From Myotis daubentonii (taxonomy: Eukaryota; Chordata; Mammalia; Chiroptera; Vespertilionidae), in contig NC_081851.1 in assembly GCF_963259705.1 (NCBI RefSeq), positions 11,630,145 through 11,694,144 on the forward strand: DNA of 64,000 nucleotides, given 5' to 3'. The notes under the pieces were generated by a model. The model had not been told where the DNA came from, searched no databases, and saw only the letters and a list, made by a program, of their open reading frames with translations. Position numbers and translations under genes: made by a program. Below, piece after piece: positions 44,054-57,820 of this stretch. Position 1 is the stretch's first letter; each line of letters starts with the position of its first letter.

Positions 44054-47000
44054 TTATCCATGACTGAGTGAGATCATGTGGTATTTTTCCTTCACTGACT
44101 GGCTTATTTCACTTAGCATAATGCTCTCCAGTTCCATCCATGCCGTTGCAAATGGTAAGAGTTCCTTCCTTTTTATAGCAGCATAGTATTCCATCGTGTA
44201 GATGTACAACAGTTTTCTAATCCATTCATCTACTGATGGGCACTTAGGCTGTTTCCAGATCCTAGCTATGGTGAATTGTGCTGCTATGAAGATAGGGGTG
44301 CATATATCCTTTCTGATTGGTGTTTCTGGTTTCTTGGGATATATTCCTAGAAGTGGGATCACAGGGTCAAATGGGAGTTCCATTTTCAGTTTTTTTAAGG
44401 AAACTCCATACTGTCTTCCATAGTGGCTGCACCAGAGTGCATTCCCACCAGCAGTGCACAAGTGTTCCTTTTTCTCCACATCCTCTCCAGCACTTGTCGT
44501 TTGTTGATTTGTTGATGATAGCCAATCTGACAGGTGTGAGATGGTACCTCATTGTTGTTTTGATTTGCATCTCTCAGATGATTAGTGACTTTGAGCATGT
44601 TTTCATATGTCTCTTGGCTTTCTGAATGTCCTCTTTTGAAAGGTGTCTATTTAGGCCCTTTGCCCATTTCTTGATTGGATTGTTTATCTTCCTTTTGTTA
44701 AGTTGTATGAGTTCCCTATAAATTTTGGAGATTAGGCCCTTATCAGATATGATATTGGCAAATATATTTTCCCACGCAGTGGGTTTTCTCCTTGTTTTGT
44801 GGATGGTTTCTTTTGCTGTGCAGAAGCTCTTTATTTTGATGTAGTCCCATTTGCTCATTTTCTCTTTAGTTTCAAGTGCCCTAGGAGCTGTATCAGTGAA
44901 GAAATTGCTTCGGCATATGTCTGAGATTTTGTTGCCTTTGGATTCTTCTAGAATTTTTATGGTTTCCTGTCGTACATTTAAGTCCTTTATCCATTTTGAG
45001 TTTATTTTTGTGTATGGTGTAAGTTGGTGGTCTAGTTTCATTTTCTTGCATATATCTGTCCAATTTTCCCAACACCATTTATTGAAGAGACTATCTTGGC
45101 TCCATTGTATGTTCTTGCCTCCTTTGTCAAATATTAATTGAGCATATTTGTTCGGGCCGATTTCTTGGCTCTCTATTCTATTCCATTGATCTATATGCCG
45201 GTTCTTGTGCCAGTACCAGGAAGTTGTGAGAACAGTGGCTTTGTAATACATCTTGATATCTGGTATTGAGATCCCACCTACTTTGTTCTTTTTCAGGATT
45301 GCTGCAGCTATTTGAGGTCTTTTTTTATTCCAGATGAATTTTTGGAGAGTTCGTTCTAGATTTGTGAAGTATGCCATTGGTATTTTAATGGGAAGTGCGT
45401 TGAATTTATAAATTGCTTTGGGTAGTACGGACATTTTAATGATGTTGATTCTACCAATCCATGAACACGGTATGTTCTTCCATCTGTTTATGTCTTCCTC
45501 TATATCTTTTTTCAACGTCCTGTAGTTTTCTGAGTAGACGTCTTTTACCTCTTTAGTTAAGTTTATTCCTAGGTAGCTTAATTTTTTTGGTGCGATTATG
45601 AATGGGATTGTTTTTATAATCTCTCTTTCTGAAAGTTCACTATTGGTGTATAGAAATGCCTCAGATTTCTTGGGGTTAATTTTGTATCCTGCTACATTCC
45701 CAAATTCATGTATTAAGTCTAGTAGCTTTTTGATGGGGTCTCTAGGGTTTTGTATGTAAAATATCATGTCGTCTGCAAATAAGGACAGTTTTACTTCCTC
45801 TTTTCCAATTTGGATGCCTTTTATTTCTTCTTCTTGCCTAATTGTGATGGCTAATACTTCCAGTACTATGTTGAACAGGAGTGGTGAGAGTGGGCATCCC
45901 TGTCTTGTTCCTGTTCTTAGGGGAAATGGTGTTAGTTTTTGTCCATTGAGTATGATGTTGGCTGTGGGTTTGTCATATATGGCTTTTATTATGTTGAGGT
46001 ATGATCCTTCAATTCCCACCTTGCTGAGAGTTTTTATCAAAAATGGTGTTGGATTTTGTCAAATGCTTTTTCTGCATCAATTGATATGACCATGTGGTTT
46101 TTTTCTTTCAATTTGTTTATGTGATGTATCACGTTTATTGATTTGCGGATATTCTACCATCCTTGCATCCCTGGGGTAAATCCTACTTGGTCATGGTGTA
46201 TGATTTTTCTGATGTACTGCTGGATCCGATTTGCTAAGATTTTGTTGAGGATTTTGGCATCTATGTTCATGAGGGATATTGGCCTGTAAGTCTCTTTCAT
46301 TTTGTTGTCTTTACCTGGTTTTGGTATTAGGGTGATGCTGGCTTCATAGAATGAGCTTGGAAGTGTTCCTTCCTCTTGAATTTTTTGTAGTAGTCTGAGG
46401 AGGATAGGTTTTAGTTCTTCCTTGAATGTTTGGTAAAACTCACCTGTGAAGCCGTCTGGTCCTGGGCTTTTGTTTCCTGGAAGCTTTTTGATGACTGCTT
46501 CAATTTCTTCCAAAGTTATTGGCCTATTGATATTTTTAGATTCTTCCTGATTGAGTTTTGGAATGTTGTATTTTTCTAGGAATTTGTCCATTTCCTCCAG
46601 GTTGTATAGTTTGTTGGAGTAGAGCTATCCATAGTATTTTTTAACAATCATTTGTATTTCTCTGGGGTCTGTTGTTATTTCGCCTCTATCGTTTCTGATT
46701 TTGTTTATTTGGGTCCTCTCTCTTTGCTTCTTGGTGAGTCTGGCTAGAGGTTTGTCAATTTTGTTTATCCTTTCAAAGAACCAGCTCTTGGTTTCATTGA
46801 TTTTCTGTATTGTTTTTTTTGGTCTCTATGTCATTTATTTCTGCTCTAATCTTTATTATCTCCTTCCTTCTGTTCACTCTGGGGTTTTCTTGTTGCTGTC
46901 TTTCTAATTCTTTGAGTTGTAGAGTTAGATGATTTACTACCATTTTTTCTTGTTTTTTTGAGATAGGCTTGTAGAGCTATAAACTTCCATCTCAGGACTG

Positions 47001-47875
47001 CTTTAATTGTGTCCCATAGGTTTTGGATTGTTGTGTTTTCATTGTCATTACTTTCCAGGATATTTTTGATTTCTTCTTTGATCTCATTGGTAACCCAATC
47101 AATATTTAATATCATGCTATTCAGCTTCCAAGTGTTTCAGTATTTGGGGTTGTTTTTATTGTAGTTTATTTCTAATATTATGCCATCGTGGTCTGAGAAG
47201 ATGCTTTTTATGATTTCAATCTTCTTGAATTTGGGGAGACTTTGCTTGTGACCCAATATGTGGTCTATTTTTGAATATGTCCCATGAGCATCAGAGTGGA
47301 ATGTATGTTCTGTGGCTTTGGGGTGAAGTGTTCTGAAGATGTCTATTAAGTCCATCTGATCTAGTGAGTCATTTAGGATTGCTGTTTCTTTGCTGATTGT
47401 TTGTCTAGCGGACTTATCCAGTGATGTCAGTGGTGTATTTAAGTCCCCTACTATAATTGTATTGTTGTCGATCTCTCCTTTGATATCTTCCTGGAGTTTT
47501 TTTTATGAATTTGGGTGCTCCTGCATTGGGTGCATATATGTTTACCAGAGTTATATCTTCTTGTTTTATTGATCCCTTTAGTATGATGAAGTGGCCTTCC
47601 TTATCTCTTGTTATGGCCTTCACTTTGAGGTCTATTTTGTCTGATATAAGTATTGCTACCCCAGCTTTCTTTTCCTTTCCATTTGCCTGAAAGATATTTT
47701 TCCATCCTTTCACTTTCAGTCTGTGTGAGTCCCTTCTAATGAGGTGGGTCTCTTGTAGACAGCAGATGTATCGGTCATGTTTTTGTATCCATTCAGCCAC
47801 CCGATGTCTTTTGATTGGAGCATTTAGTCCGTTTACGTTTAAAGTTATGATTGAAAGGTACTTGTTTGTAGCCAT
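44054..47875 (-). pseudogene. LINE-1 ORF2 (copy B), few lesions
   Basis: Start [20 protein letters not shown]. One extra A in an A-run near 47502 shifts the endonuclease frame, a TCA-to-TGA change stops it near 47137, and further indels follow at about 46960 and 46045. From 46040 to 44574 a 488-codon stretch is open and spans the reverse-transcriptase core with an intact FADD motif (45768-45779, reverse), the thumb and part of the C-terminal region. One more frameshift comes near 44570 before the end at 44054. The enzyme would nick DNA and prime reverse transcription; this copy cannot make it whole. Confidence 0.93.
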
Positions 47876-47923
47876 TTCTTTTTTAGTGTGGCTGTTTTCT
47901 TTCAGAACTTTTTATTTCTTTTT

Positions 47924-48813
47924 TTACACCAGTCCCTTTAGCATTTCTTGCATTGCTGGCTTGGTGGTGATAAACTCCCTTAGTCTTTGTTTGTCTGTGA
48001 AACTTCTTATTTCCCCTTCAATTTTGAATGATAGCCTTGCTGGATAGAGTATTCTTGGATTCAGTCCTTTGCTTTGCATCACTTTGTAAATTTCCGTCCA
48101 TTCTTTTCTGGCCTGATGTGTATCTGTTGAGAAGTCATTTGATAATCTAATGGGAGATCCCTTGTATGTAACTTTCCTTCTCTCTCTTGCAGCTTGTAAG
48201 ATTCTCTCTTTGTCCTGAACATTTGCCATGGTAATTATGATGTGTCTTGGTGTGGGTCTTTTCGGGTTCACCTTGTTTGGGACTCTCTGGGTTTGTGTGA
48301 CTTTTTTCTTCCCCACCTCAGGGAAGTTTTCTGATATTATTTCTTCGAGTAGGTTTTCTAATCCTTGTTCCTCTTTCTGTTGTTCTGGCACCCCTATTAT
48401 TCGTATGTTGTTTCGTTTTATGTTGTCCCAAAGCTCCCTTAGGCTCTCCTCCTGTCTTTTAATTTTTTTCTCCAATTGCAGTAAAGTTTGGGTGTGTTTT
48501 GCTTCCTTGTCTTCTAATTCACTAATTCGGTCCTCCGCTTCTCCTAGTCTACTGTTGATACTTTCAATGGTGTTTTTTATTGCAGCTATATCGCTCTTCA
48601 TTTCTTCTTGGGTTTTCTTAATTTGTTGATTTTTTCATCTGTTTCTTCTAGCTTCTTGCATATGTTATTGATTTTTTCTTCCGTCCAGTTTATGAACTCT
48701 AGGACCCTTATTCTGAATTCTTTTTCGGTCATGTTGCGTGCCTCTGTATCACTTAGCTGCTTTTCTGGTGAGACCTCTTTTTCTTTCCTTTGGGGGTTTC
48801 TTTGTCTACCCAT
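47924..48813 (-). pseudogene. LINE-1 ORF1 (copy B), one frameshift
   Basis: Start MGRQRNPQRKEK at 48813. A one-base deletion near 48618 in the coiled-coil part shifts the frame to an early stop at 48598. From 48601 the original frame is open for 225 codons to the end (KGLV, stop at 47924) and covers the end of the coiled coil, the RRM-like and C-terminal domains. Apart from the single indel this ORF looks intact. Confidence 0.93.
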
Positions 48814-49933
48814 GTTTGACCTCACTGACATATCTAGAAGTTGAGTCATTCAGTGGCTGCTCCCTGGGTGGCAGTGACTCCTTGGTCTGTGGTTGCACTT
48901 CAGGCGGTTGTGGTAGCAGTTGCTCTTCAGTTGGCAGCAGCTCCTCTGGTGGGTGCTGTTCACAGCTGTGGTAGTTCTTCTGGCTGGTGGGGGGAGGTTT
49001 CAGGTACAGCTGCTGTTCCTCAGACAGAGGGTGCGGTGCTCAGGAGGCTGCTGTTGTTTGGATCTGCTGCATTGATTTAAAGGCACAAAATACAACACAA
49101 CAAGGCACCACGTACCAGGCACCACTCTGTGTTGTTGCTGGGATTGAAAATCCCTCTATAGGCCAGACCCTGTTGACTCCCAGGGACTGATCAAATTATT
49201 TTAATCCTTGATTTCGTTCAGGGTAGAATCTGGGTGTGGTTGTGCTCCTTGCCTGGGGGCTAGGTAGGGGAGTCCCACACTCTGGAAAGAATGGCTGCCC
49301 TGATCCTGGGCCCAGGGGTGTTTCAGGACTCAATCCGCTGCCACCTCTCCCGGCCCCCCCTCTCTCCTCAGTCTCTCCCCAGATTGCACTCGTCTGCACC
49401 TTCTCCCTCTCTTCAGCACAGGTGAGTGTCTGTATCCGGAATGTCTTATGAACAGGATTCAGTGAAAATAAACAAGTAAACGCCAGCCGCGGAAACTGGG
49501 AAGGCTGACTTTCTACAAGCTCTTCTATTACTGGCACTGCATGCTCTGGTCAGCTCTTTAGGCTGCTCCCCTGTAGGCTCAGTCCTCCGCGATCACAGAA
49601 CCCAGCTCTCAAATCCCCCGGCAGCGCCAGAAATCCTGCGGATCTCCTTTCCCCAGTCAGGGGCTGTGCCTGTCCCAAGGGACGTTGCTATCTGCCACGC
49701 GGTCTCCCTCTAACCCTCTGGGCTCAGAGGTCTGGCAAACTTTCCTGCCCAGATCCCTGGTTTTTTACCTTTCCAGGGGAGCTCTGCCCTTCCCGGCTGC
49801 AAACCGTCTCACCAGCTGAGTAGTTTCACCAATTTGGCGTGGGTGTTATTAGTTTCAGCTGCTCACTCCATTTGCTCAGGGAGACGACCTGGGACGCGTC
49901 AGCCTATATCGCTGCCATCTTGTTGAATCTCTC

Positions 49934-49947
49934 GGAAAGGACAATTC
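49934..49947 (+). repeat. Target-site duplication of LINE-1 copy B (right)
   Basis: Identical to 43732-43745. Confidence 0.95.
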
Positions 49948-52900
49948 TTAACCAAAAGGGCCGATGACCCAGTCTAGCCCACACTAAGCCCTCCAGTCTG
50001 ACAACAAGGACATAACAGAGCAATTCTGTCACAGCTCAGGGGAGCACCCCCAGGAGCACAGCTCGGATTCTGGAGACGCCCCAGGAGGGGTCCTGCCTCC
50101 CCTGAGTGCCTGGCCCCGTGCACAGTGGGCATGAGCTGTACGGGATGACAGCCTGTGTTTCTGTGTCTGTGAGGTCTGGGGCTGGGCTCAAACAATTTTG
50201 TTAACAAAGGAAATTTCACGCAGAACTCTGGTACAGGCCAAACAGGGCGGCTCTGGGAAAGCGAAGGGTTGGAGGGGTGTGGAGCCCACCCTTACTACAC
50301 ATGGAGCTTTCTAGAACACATGGAAACACCCTGCCTAGACCAGGACAGTGGCACCTGGTGAGGGCGGGAGGCAGCACAGGGCAGAGTGTGTGCGCCACGT
50401 GTGCACAATGTAGCCTGTGCCTGCTCCAGGGCCCGCTTGCCCTCGGTGGTCCGAGGGGCGGGTGCTGGGGTCTCAGGAGGAAAGAACGTGCTGGCTTTCC
50501 ATGGCTATTTGCTGTCCTTCAGCTCCTTCTCTTTTTCGTTTCAAATTGACATCTGCCCCGAAGGGAAAAGAATCAGACCTCCCCTGTGACAAGTGTGGGG
50601 CAGCTGCCCTCCTGTCTGCGGTGTGTGCCCACCTGAGCATGCCTAGGGCAGCCCTCCCTGCCTCCCTAGGATCACAGGGGGAGCACCTGTTGCAGGGAGG
50701 GCGGCACCTCCCGGTCAGGGCAGGTGGTCCCTTCCAGGCCTGCAGACCTCCCCTCCTGGTCCACGCCTCCAGCACACGCAGTCCCACGGCGCAGCCCCCC
50801 CCCCCCCCCCGGTATCATCAGACTGGTCCTACTGCACAGTCACAGCTGGGGACAGGGACTGTGTGCTTGTCGTCCCTGCACACAGCTGGTGTTGAGCTGA
50901 ACTGCACTGAGAGCCAGGGACACACTAGGAGCGGCTCTGCTTCCTGCCCCACCAAGCAGTCTGCTCTGGACTCACTGGGGCACAGGGTGCCCAGTTCCCC
51001 AGCCCTGGCATGCTCCCCAAATAGCAGGCACGAGAAAAAGCCTCTTAGCAGCGGGGTTTGGGGGTGAGTCAACAAGTACTTGGTTTCCGTGAAGAGCACA
51101 GAAGCAGAATGAGCCCCCTCTTTCAGAAGGAAAAACTTGAACAAAAAAACCCACCTTCCTCTTTGAAAAGGATGTGTCATTGAAAGGCAACTGTGATACA
51201 GATCAGCGGCTCCCAAAGCCTCCATCCATTCCAGCCCTGCTCTGCCCACCCCTTTGCCTCTGTCTCTTGATGAGAGAAGCTCGAGGAATCAGAACACTTA
51301 GGAAGACAATCCCTTTCCTCAGCGGATTCAGCATAAATCTGGCCCCTCGGTGACACTTCCAAGAACAGTGGCCGACTCCTCCTGTCGTGTTACCCTCCAC
51401 CCAGTGTGAAGAGGGCGGGCTCCGCAGTGTCACACTGCCCCCCACAGAGCCTGTCTCTGCCCATAAGTTGCAGGAGCCCATGCCAGCACCATGGAGCTTT
51501 CTAGGCAATGGGAGGGGGGGGAGATAGGGCTCCTCCTGCACTTATTGTTGATACTTCAGAAGCTGAAGCCAATGTAAACGCTCTCAGTTTTTGTTTTAAT
51601 TAAAAATTTAGCTCCCCACCCTCCTAGGATTTTGTTCTTCGGAAATTATAAAGACCCGAAGCGACTGTTAATGGTTGAGAAGGCTGGTCTCATTCCCTGA
51701 TTCCCTTCTGCCTCCATGAGATGGCAAGAGTTTCCACCAGTTTCTAAGATGAAATTTACCACTGGGAGCTGCTCTGGCAACTCCAATCCATGTGAGGAAG
51801 GTGAGACCTTCCTGCAATCAGTGCTCTCTGCCTGGGCCACTAGGCCTTCCTTCAGGAAAGGGCAGTCCAAGCCTCCAGAAGAGTGACTCCCCATCACGGA
51901 GGGATGGAAGCAGGAGCTGCATGCTTAGGCCCCTCGGGGAGACAGGGAAGGGGTGTTGAGGAACTGCGGGTCCCCATTCCCGCTTCAGCATAACACCTCC
52001 ACTTTCACCTCCTTTGTGCGTGGGACTTGCACACAGGCCTTAGCTTGAAGGAAAAGCACTACTGATGGAAACAGGTCTGAGAACACAGGCTGAAGGGCAC
52101 CATGCACCGCCCACTCCCCATGCTGCCTCTGGTGGGGAACTGGAGCTCCAGGGACCACTCACAGGGGCTGTCATCTGAATTCTAGCCCGTGGAGAACATA
52201 ATGCTGGTGAGTCAGCGGACCTGGAACATCCACGGGGAACCTGGGCCTTTTGCCAGACGGCCACCTCTGACTCTGGCCCAGCCCTGAGTCGTGGTCGTGT
52301 CCAGCTCCTGGAGGAGGGAGGGATGGGTGGACCCTGCCCTTAGGGAGTACGTGCCCTGCATGTCCTATATCTCCCATTTCTCCTGCTGGGACAGCCTCAC
52401 ACTCAGGACTCTCTCTGACTTAACTTTAAATCACTCTTCCACCTGCGCAATGACTGGGACTCCAAAGGACAGCAGTGTCCTGGCCTAAGGGCCATGCAGC
52501 AAAGGCAGCTGATACTTAGTACCCTGGGAGCCCCTCCACCTCCAGGGCCAGCTGCACCCAAAGCAGGGCCCTGAGAGCAATCCCCTCCCAGGGGCCTGGG
52601 CTCTCCGGCGGAGCCGGGGAGGGGCGGGGGGGGGGGGCCTGGAAGAAGGTAAAGGAAAGAACCACCACCTGAGGGAGGAGGCGGGTTCCCTAGAGAATGA
52701 GCCTTCACCAGCATCTCCTCACCAGCAACGTCGGGAATCCATGGGCCACCAGTCACTGCTCTTCCCTGAGAAGGACTAGGATGCCCTGTGCCTCAGGCCT
52801 GCCAGCTGCTCTCTGACAGCAGCCCTGGGTCCCCTCCAAACGGACACCAGGGTCTCCATTTTGCAGACAGTTCTAGGTCCCCCTGAGCGTGAGTACTGCG

Positions 52901-55900
52901 CTGCCAGGAATCGCCGTGGGCAGTGCTGGGCGTGCAGTATGGGGGGCCCTGGGGCAGGCTCCGCAGGCATCTGAACAGGCCTGGGCTCTGGCTCAGGGGG
53001 GATCCAGGCTGAGGCAGCCAGAGGGTTTGCCTGGAGGGCCGGAGCTAGAGCCACACAGCCTGCTGGCAGGCCCAGGGGAGGGGTTTCTCCCGGTTCCTGC
53101 TGGAGCCCAGGCAGGGCTTCCGCTCTGCAGAGCCTGGGAGACTGGGCCGACTGCTGAGTGGCCACAAGGAACACAGAGCGAGCCCGTCCCAGCTGCACAG
53201 GGCACAGCACCCCGACACCCAACAGTCACTGGCTGCAGTTTCAGTGTCTGTCCAGGAGCACAGAGGGACTGCCTCCTGCCCTGTGCTCACTCACCTCACC
53301 TTCTCCCAGGGGTGCTCCTGATTTGTAAACCAGGGGCCAGGTCCTGAAGCTGAGCCAGGCAGCGTTGAGAGCCGGGGCCCTGTCTGTCTTTGCTGGGCTT
53401 GTCAAATTACAGTTATGCTTGTCATAGCTCCCAGGGTCCAGTGGGAGGTAAGATGATGAAAAATCATAACCCCTTCTCTTCTTGTCAGTTTCTAACTCCT
53501 CCGGGGCGGTCATTTCCAGCTCTTCTGCTGTCCTCAGATGCTGTCATCTCTAGGTCATAAGCAGAATGTCTTTTTAAGTTTTAAGCTCTATTTCTCCCAT
53601 CTGTTGCACATTTTAAATTTCCCAGTGCTCATCCCCAGATGCTCCTTTTCATAGCATCCTGCCCTGGTTGCACCGTGCAAAGTGGTTTACTCTGCTGTCA
53701 TGATGAGCATTTTAAAGCTTTTGTCTCTGTGCCCAATGCCTGCTGACCCTGTTGCTCTCACATTGGTTTGTCTCTGGTGTTGCAGACGCTCCTCAGGTGT
53801 CCGGGAACCCTGACCTCTCATGGGCTCCCCCTGGAACATATGACCCGACTACCCTGCTGGGAGTGTCTCCCGCTAATCAGATGCCTTGAAGAGGACCATA
53901 ATTTCCCATGTAAGGTGCGAGCACGCAAGGCTACTGGCATCTGGGAGGCATCCAACCTGTCAATCCTCCCTGAATCCCCTTGTTTTTCAGTCTAGGACAC
54001 CTGCCCTCCTCGCCATGGACCGGCCTCCAGGGCAGGGACCCTGTCAAGTCTCCTCCCGGAGAATAAACCTCCAATGTTGCCTGAAGTTAGCCCAAACTCT
54101 GGTTCACCTCCGTTCAGGAGCCGCTTGCTGCTACCAATTTCTGAGCAGTGGTGTGGGTCCCAGGGCTCAGGCCCAGCCATCCAGATGGCGGAGTTACCCT
54201 CCCAAAGTCACACAGCTGTAGGCGGAGCTGAGTTCTGAACCTGTGTCTGTGGGATGCCAAACCTGTCCACAGCGTCACCCACCTGCTGACCACCTCTCAT
54301 TCTGGGAGGCGCCTCCTGCCCCTGTGAGCCGGGGTCTTTGGGAAGGACCTCGGGCCGAGATGCTCATCCCTCTTGGTTCTGGAGCGACCCGTGACTCACC
54401 GTGGGTGCGGCCTGGGTGCCGGGAAGTGGAGGTGGAGGTGGAAGGAGCTGTAGTGATGGCTGAGGATGAACAGGCCCCGGAGCCCAGCTCTGATGGCCGG
54501 GGCTTGGTGGCTGGGTCAGCGGAGGCATCTCCTCGAGTGTGGTCAAGGCTGCCTCTGTGTGGGGCCACTCCCTTTGGTATTGGGTCCCCAGGGCCTGGGG
54601 CAGAGAGGGACAGTGAGAAATGAGGCTGCAATATCCCATGCCAAGTTGGGGCGATCACCTGAGGCCTAAAAGCAGAGGCAGAAGGGCCAGGGAGCCCAGG
54701 GACAAAAGCGGGGCTGTGTGCCTCACGGTCTGTGGTCTAAGGGGGGGCCTTGGCGGCAGCCTGAGTTGGAGGCCCCAGGATGCCGGCCCTGGCTCTAACC
54801 ATGGCTCACAGTGTGAATCCCCAGCAGCCGGGAGGAAATAAAGGGTGAGCTCAGGAAGCTCAAAAAAATGTTGGTAAAAGTCCAACACATTAACTACTGG
54901 CCCCCCTGCCGTGTCCCTCAATCCCTGATCACTAGTGAGTAGACCTGGCCTGTGGCTGCTCAGGACCACTCCCGACCTGGGGCCAGGCCCTCAAGGTCCG
55001 GGATGTGCACCCTGCAAACGGGCTTCCCTTCTGATTTGAGAAAGATGTTCACTGCCACCCTAATAATCATCTGTTTAAGAAGTCTTCATCTCTCATGGTG
55101 ACTGATTGCAAGAATGAGTTTTACCTTGTATGTTTTGCAATCTCTGAGTTTTCTACTGTGAACATATACTCTTGTCCAAGTTAAAGGAAACCCCAATGAA
55201 AACAGCAACATTGGGAGCAAAAACAAACCTAAAAGACCTTGGACTACCTCGTAGTAGGAAAGGGGATGGCTCTCCAAATACAAATGAAAAACGAATGCGG
55301 TTGGAGTTCCTCAGAGCATCAGGACAAGGCTGTTTTAAACAGTGTCCTGCTCCAGGCAGCCAGAGGGCTATGGTCCCGGAGCCACGCCCACTGTGGGGAT
55401 TCTGGGCTCTCCACTCTCCGAGGACCTGCTGCCCTTGCCCTTCAGCCACCCAGTGTCTGGACTCACCGGGAAGTTTTAAGCACCCACGCCTTTCAATTGA
55501 AACCAAGGGGAGATTTGGATTCTGAAAGATAACCTTGATGAGAAGCAAGATTCAAGTCTGGTGGGATGAATCTGAAAGGCGTCCACTGCGTGAAGTCAGA
55601 GTGAGCAGTAGCCGGGAGGCGGATGCGCCAGACAGCAGCCAGGGCAGAGAGCGCGCGTTTCCAACAGCATGCTGGGCAGGCAGGCAGGGGACCAGCACAC
55701 GGCAGCCCAGGAATCAGAGGGATGCATGTGACAAAGTCAGTGCCACATCAACTGACAGGAGCAGTGTGAGAATCACCCGTTTACTTTTACGGTGACCTTG
55801 TGTTTATGAGATAGTGGTTTTCCATTTACGGTACGGATAACAATCTTTTAAAATAAAGTGGAAACTGCAAGTCAATTCAAGGGGAAGTATGTAAGTATCA

Positions 55901-57675
55901 CTCAGGTGAAATAGACTTTGCAAAATCATGGAGATGGTATGAGGATGGCTGAAGACAGAAAACAATGCAGTAGCTAAAGGCTTCTGTGGACCAGCGCTCC
56001 CAGCTGATGGTGACAGTGAGCTGATGTCCTGTCTGTCCACTGCTGCCCTCACAGCAGCATCCAAGACGTCAGAGGACCTCAGCACAGTCCTAAAACGTCG
56101 CTTAGGGCTGAACCCCGCTGAGCAACATCGATCCGATTATTTGAGATGCTGAGTGGAGCAGTAAATTCTTCAAAACACAGAACACATCTAAAAATGGACT
56201 GCTCTGCAAAAGCCAAGATTCTGTGCTCTGACTCAGAAGGTGGAGACAAGGGCAGCAGATTTAAAGTTAGCGGCCCAAAAATGAGTCTGAAAAATCTCAC
56301 TTGACAGGAGGTGCGCAGTTTCGGAAGCATAGCGACCGCTGATGAGTTCTGCGCTGCACAGGTCTACAAGCCTGCAGGTGCGACAGAGGGGGCGGCACTG
56401 GGCCCGGGGCCTCACTTAGCACTGACACCCTGGCCCAGGGACCTGGCATGGATGCCCCGAGGCTCCCCTAACACTGCGCTGTGCTGGAGTCAGGTCCAGA
56501 GGCTGGGACCACTGGTCTCCTTTAAAGTCAGAATCCAGGTTGGCTACTTTAAGCTTGGCTTGGAATTTGGGTCAGGAGGAGGGGTCCACTATGGGTCATC
56601 TGGCCTTTAGCTACTGTTTTTCTGTTTGTTTTTTGAATTTCAGACATGAAGGCAGGTACATTGTGAAGACACTGATGGATTTGAAATCCCCACTGTCTGA
56701 GAAATGGAGGGGCTAGTGAGAAGCAGGTTTGATGTCAGAGGAGGTCCAGAACCTCAGGCGTTTACAGAAAGCCGGCCCGGCTGATGAAGACTTGGCCTTG
56801 TCCTCACTTCCGCTTCTGCAAAAACGACTCTTTATGTGCCGAGTTGCTAAATTGTGATCCCCCGATAACCCAAGAGAGGAAGGAAAAACAAAACAAAACA
56901 GCAAATAAATGAAATGAATAACAAATGACTGCATTAGCTAAATGTTCTTGGGAAATCAGAGTCCTGTCCTGCCCAGGAGAGTTGGAAACAATACCCACAG
57001 CACAATCAGAATCAGGACTCGATGAACCATTACGCTCTGACCCCACTTAATTAATTTAGTGGCATCCTTGTGCCCAGACTTTACTTAGCACGTGAGGAGG
57101 ATTCTATATTGCTCTAGGAGCCAATGCCTTAGACTATTTTTCAATTTCAACGTGTTAAATTATTAAATAAGAATGTTTATTGGTTTAGGACCCAGTTTTT
57201 CTTAGTCCTCCACCCTAGTGACAAGATCCCTGGCAACTTGGCTCTCACACAACTAACTCCTGCTCCTGTTCGAACACCTTGGGACACTTCCTGGTGTGCT
57301 TCTGGCTGCTGCAATGGGACAGGCCACCTGAACTGCTCACTAATAGTCCTTGTGCATCTCAAACAGCCTCTTGTGGAAGGATGAGTTTGAAATTCATCTT
57401 TTTCAGACCAAAATACTGTCAACATCAAGAATTATTCCCATTTCGATCCCTACGCATCTTCTACTGCAAACCTACACTTCATGACCTTTAAATTATGGAG
57501 TCTCATCAGAGCAGACAATTGGCCTAACTTCCTGAACATGTCATGTACATGAGCGTAACTGACTTATCTGATTTCTGACTTAGGATTCAAGTTCATAGCA
57601 GGTCCACCGTTATTTCTCTCTCCACAGCACCACCTGGTGGACACAGCTCACACCACAGGAGAAGGAACCCACTAC
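49948..57675. other. GC-rich host sequence without recognised gene
   Basis: About 7.7 kb, the longest stretch free of young repeats. A MIR-like phrase (AAAGTCACACAGCTGTAGGC) lies at about 54193-54250. C- and G-runs occur at 50797-50811 and 52620-52638. Many open frames overlap on both strands. One of 90 codons (53513-53241, minus, starting MTAPEELETDKK) has low-complexity acidic and basic text and remains unidentified. I see no exon pair with consistent splice sites. Confidence 0.5.
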
Positions 57676-57820
57676 CAGTGATGGTGAACCTTTTGGGCTC
57701 TGCCTGTCAGCATTTTGAAAAACCCTAACTTAACTCTGGTGCCGTGTCACATATAGAAATTTTTTTGATATTTGCAACCATAGTAAAACAAAGACTTATA
57801 TTTTTGATATTTATTTTATA
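57676..57820 (+). mobile_element. Left part of a non-autonomous hAT element
   Basis: It starts CAGTGATGGTGAACCTTTTG and continues GTGTCACATATAGAAATTT, a hAT family I associate with vesper bats. The right terminal repeat is missing; the element stops where the Helitron begins. Confidence 0.8.

Larger units (their letters stand above)
43746..49933 (-). mobile_element. Full-length LINE-1 (copy B)
   Basis: It reads on the minus strand from a 5' end containing AACAAGATGGCAGCGATATAG through 5'UTR (49933-48814), ORF1 (48813-47924), ORF2 (47875-44054) and 3'UTR to an (AAAT)n-type tail at about 43787-43746. A perfect 14-bp TSD, GGAAAGGACAATTC, is at 43732-43745 and 49934-49947. It is the youngest-looking L1 here. 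A handful of indels and stops break the ORFs. Confidence 0.97.

Noticed and set aside
50417..51067. A 216-codon open frame on the plus strand
   Set aside because: Proline- and serine-rich text from GC-rich DNA, crossing a poly(C) run. No domain or splice context.
49948..57675. First exons of MERTK, which neighbours ANAPC1 head-to-head in human
   Set aside because: I compared the GC-rich open frames with the expected signal-peptide start and immunoglobulin-like text and found no match. It probably lies outside the window.
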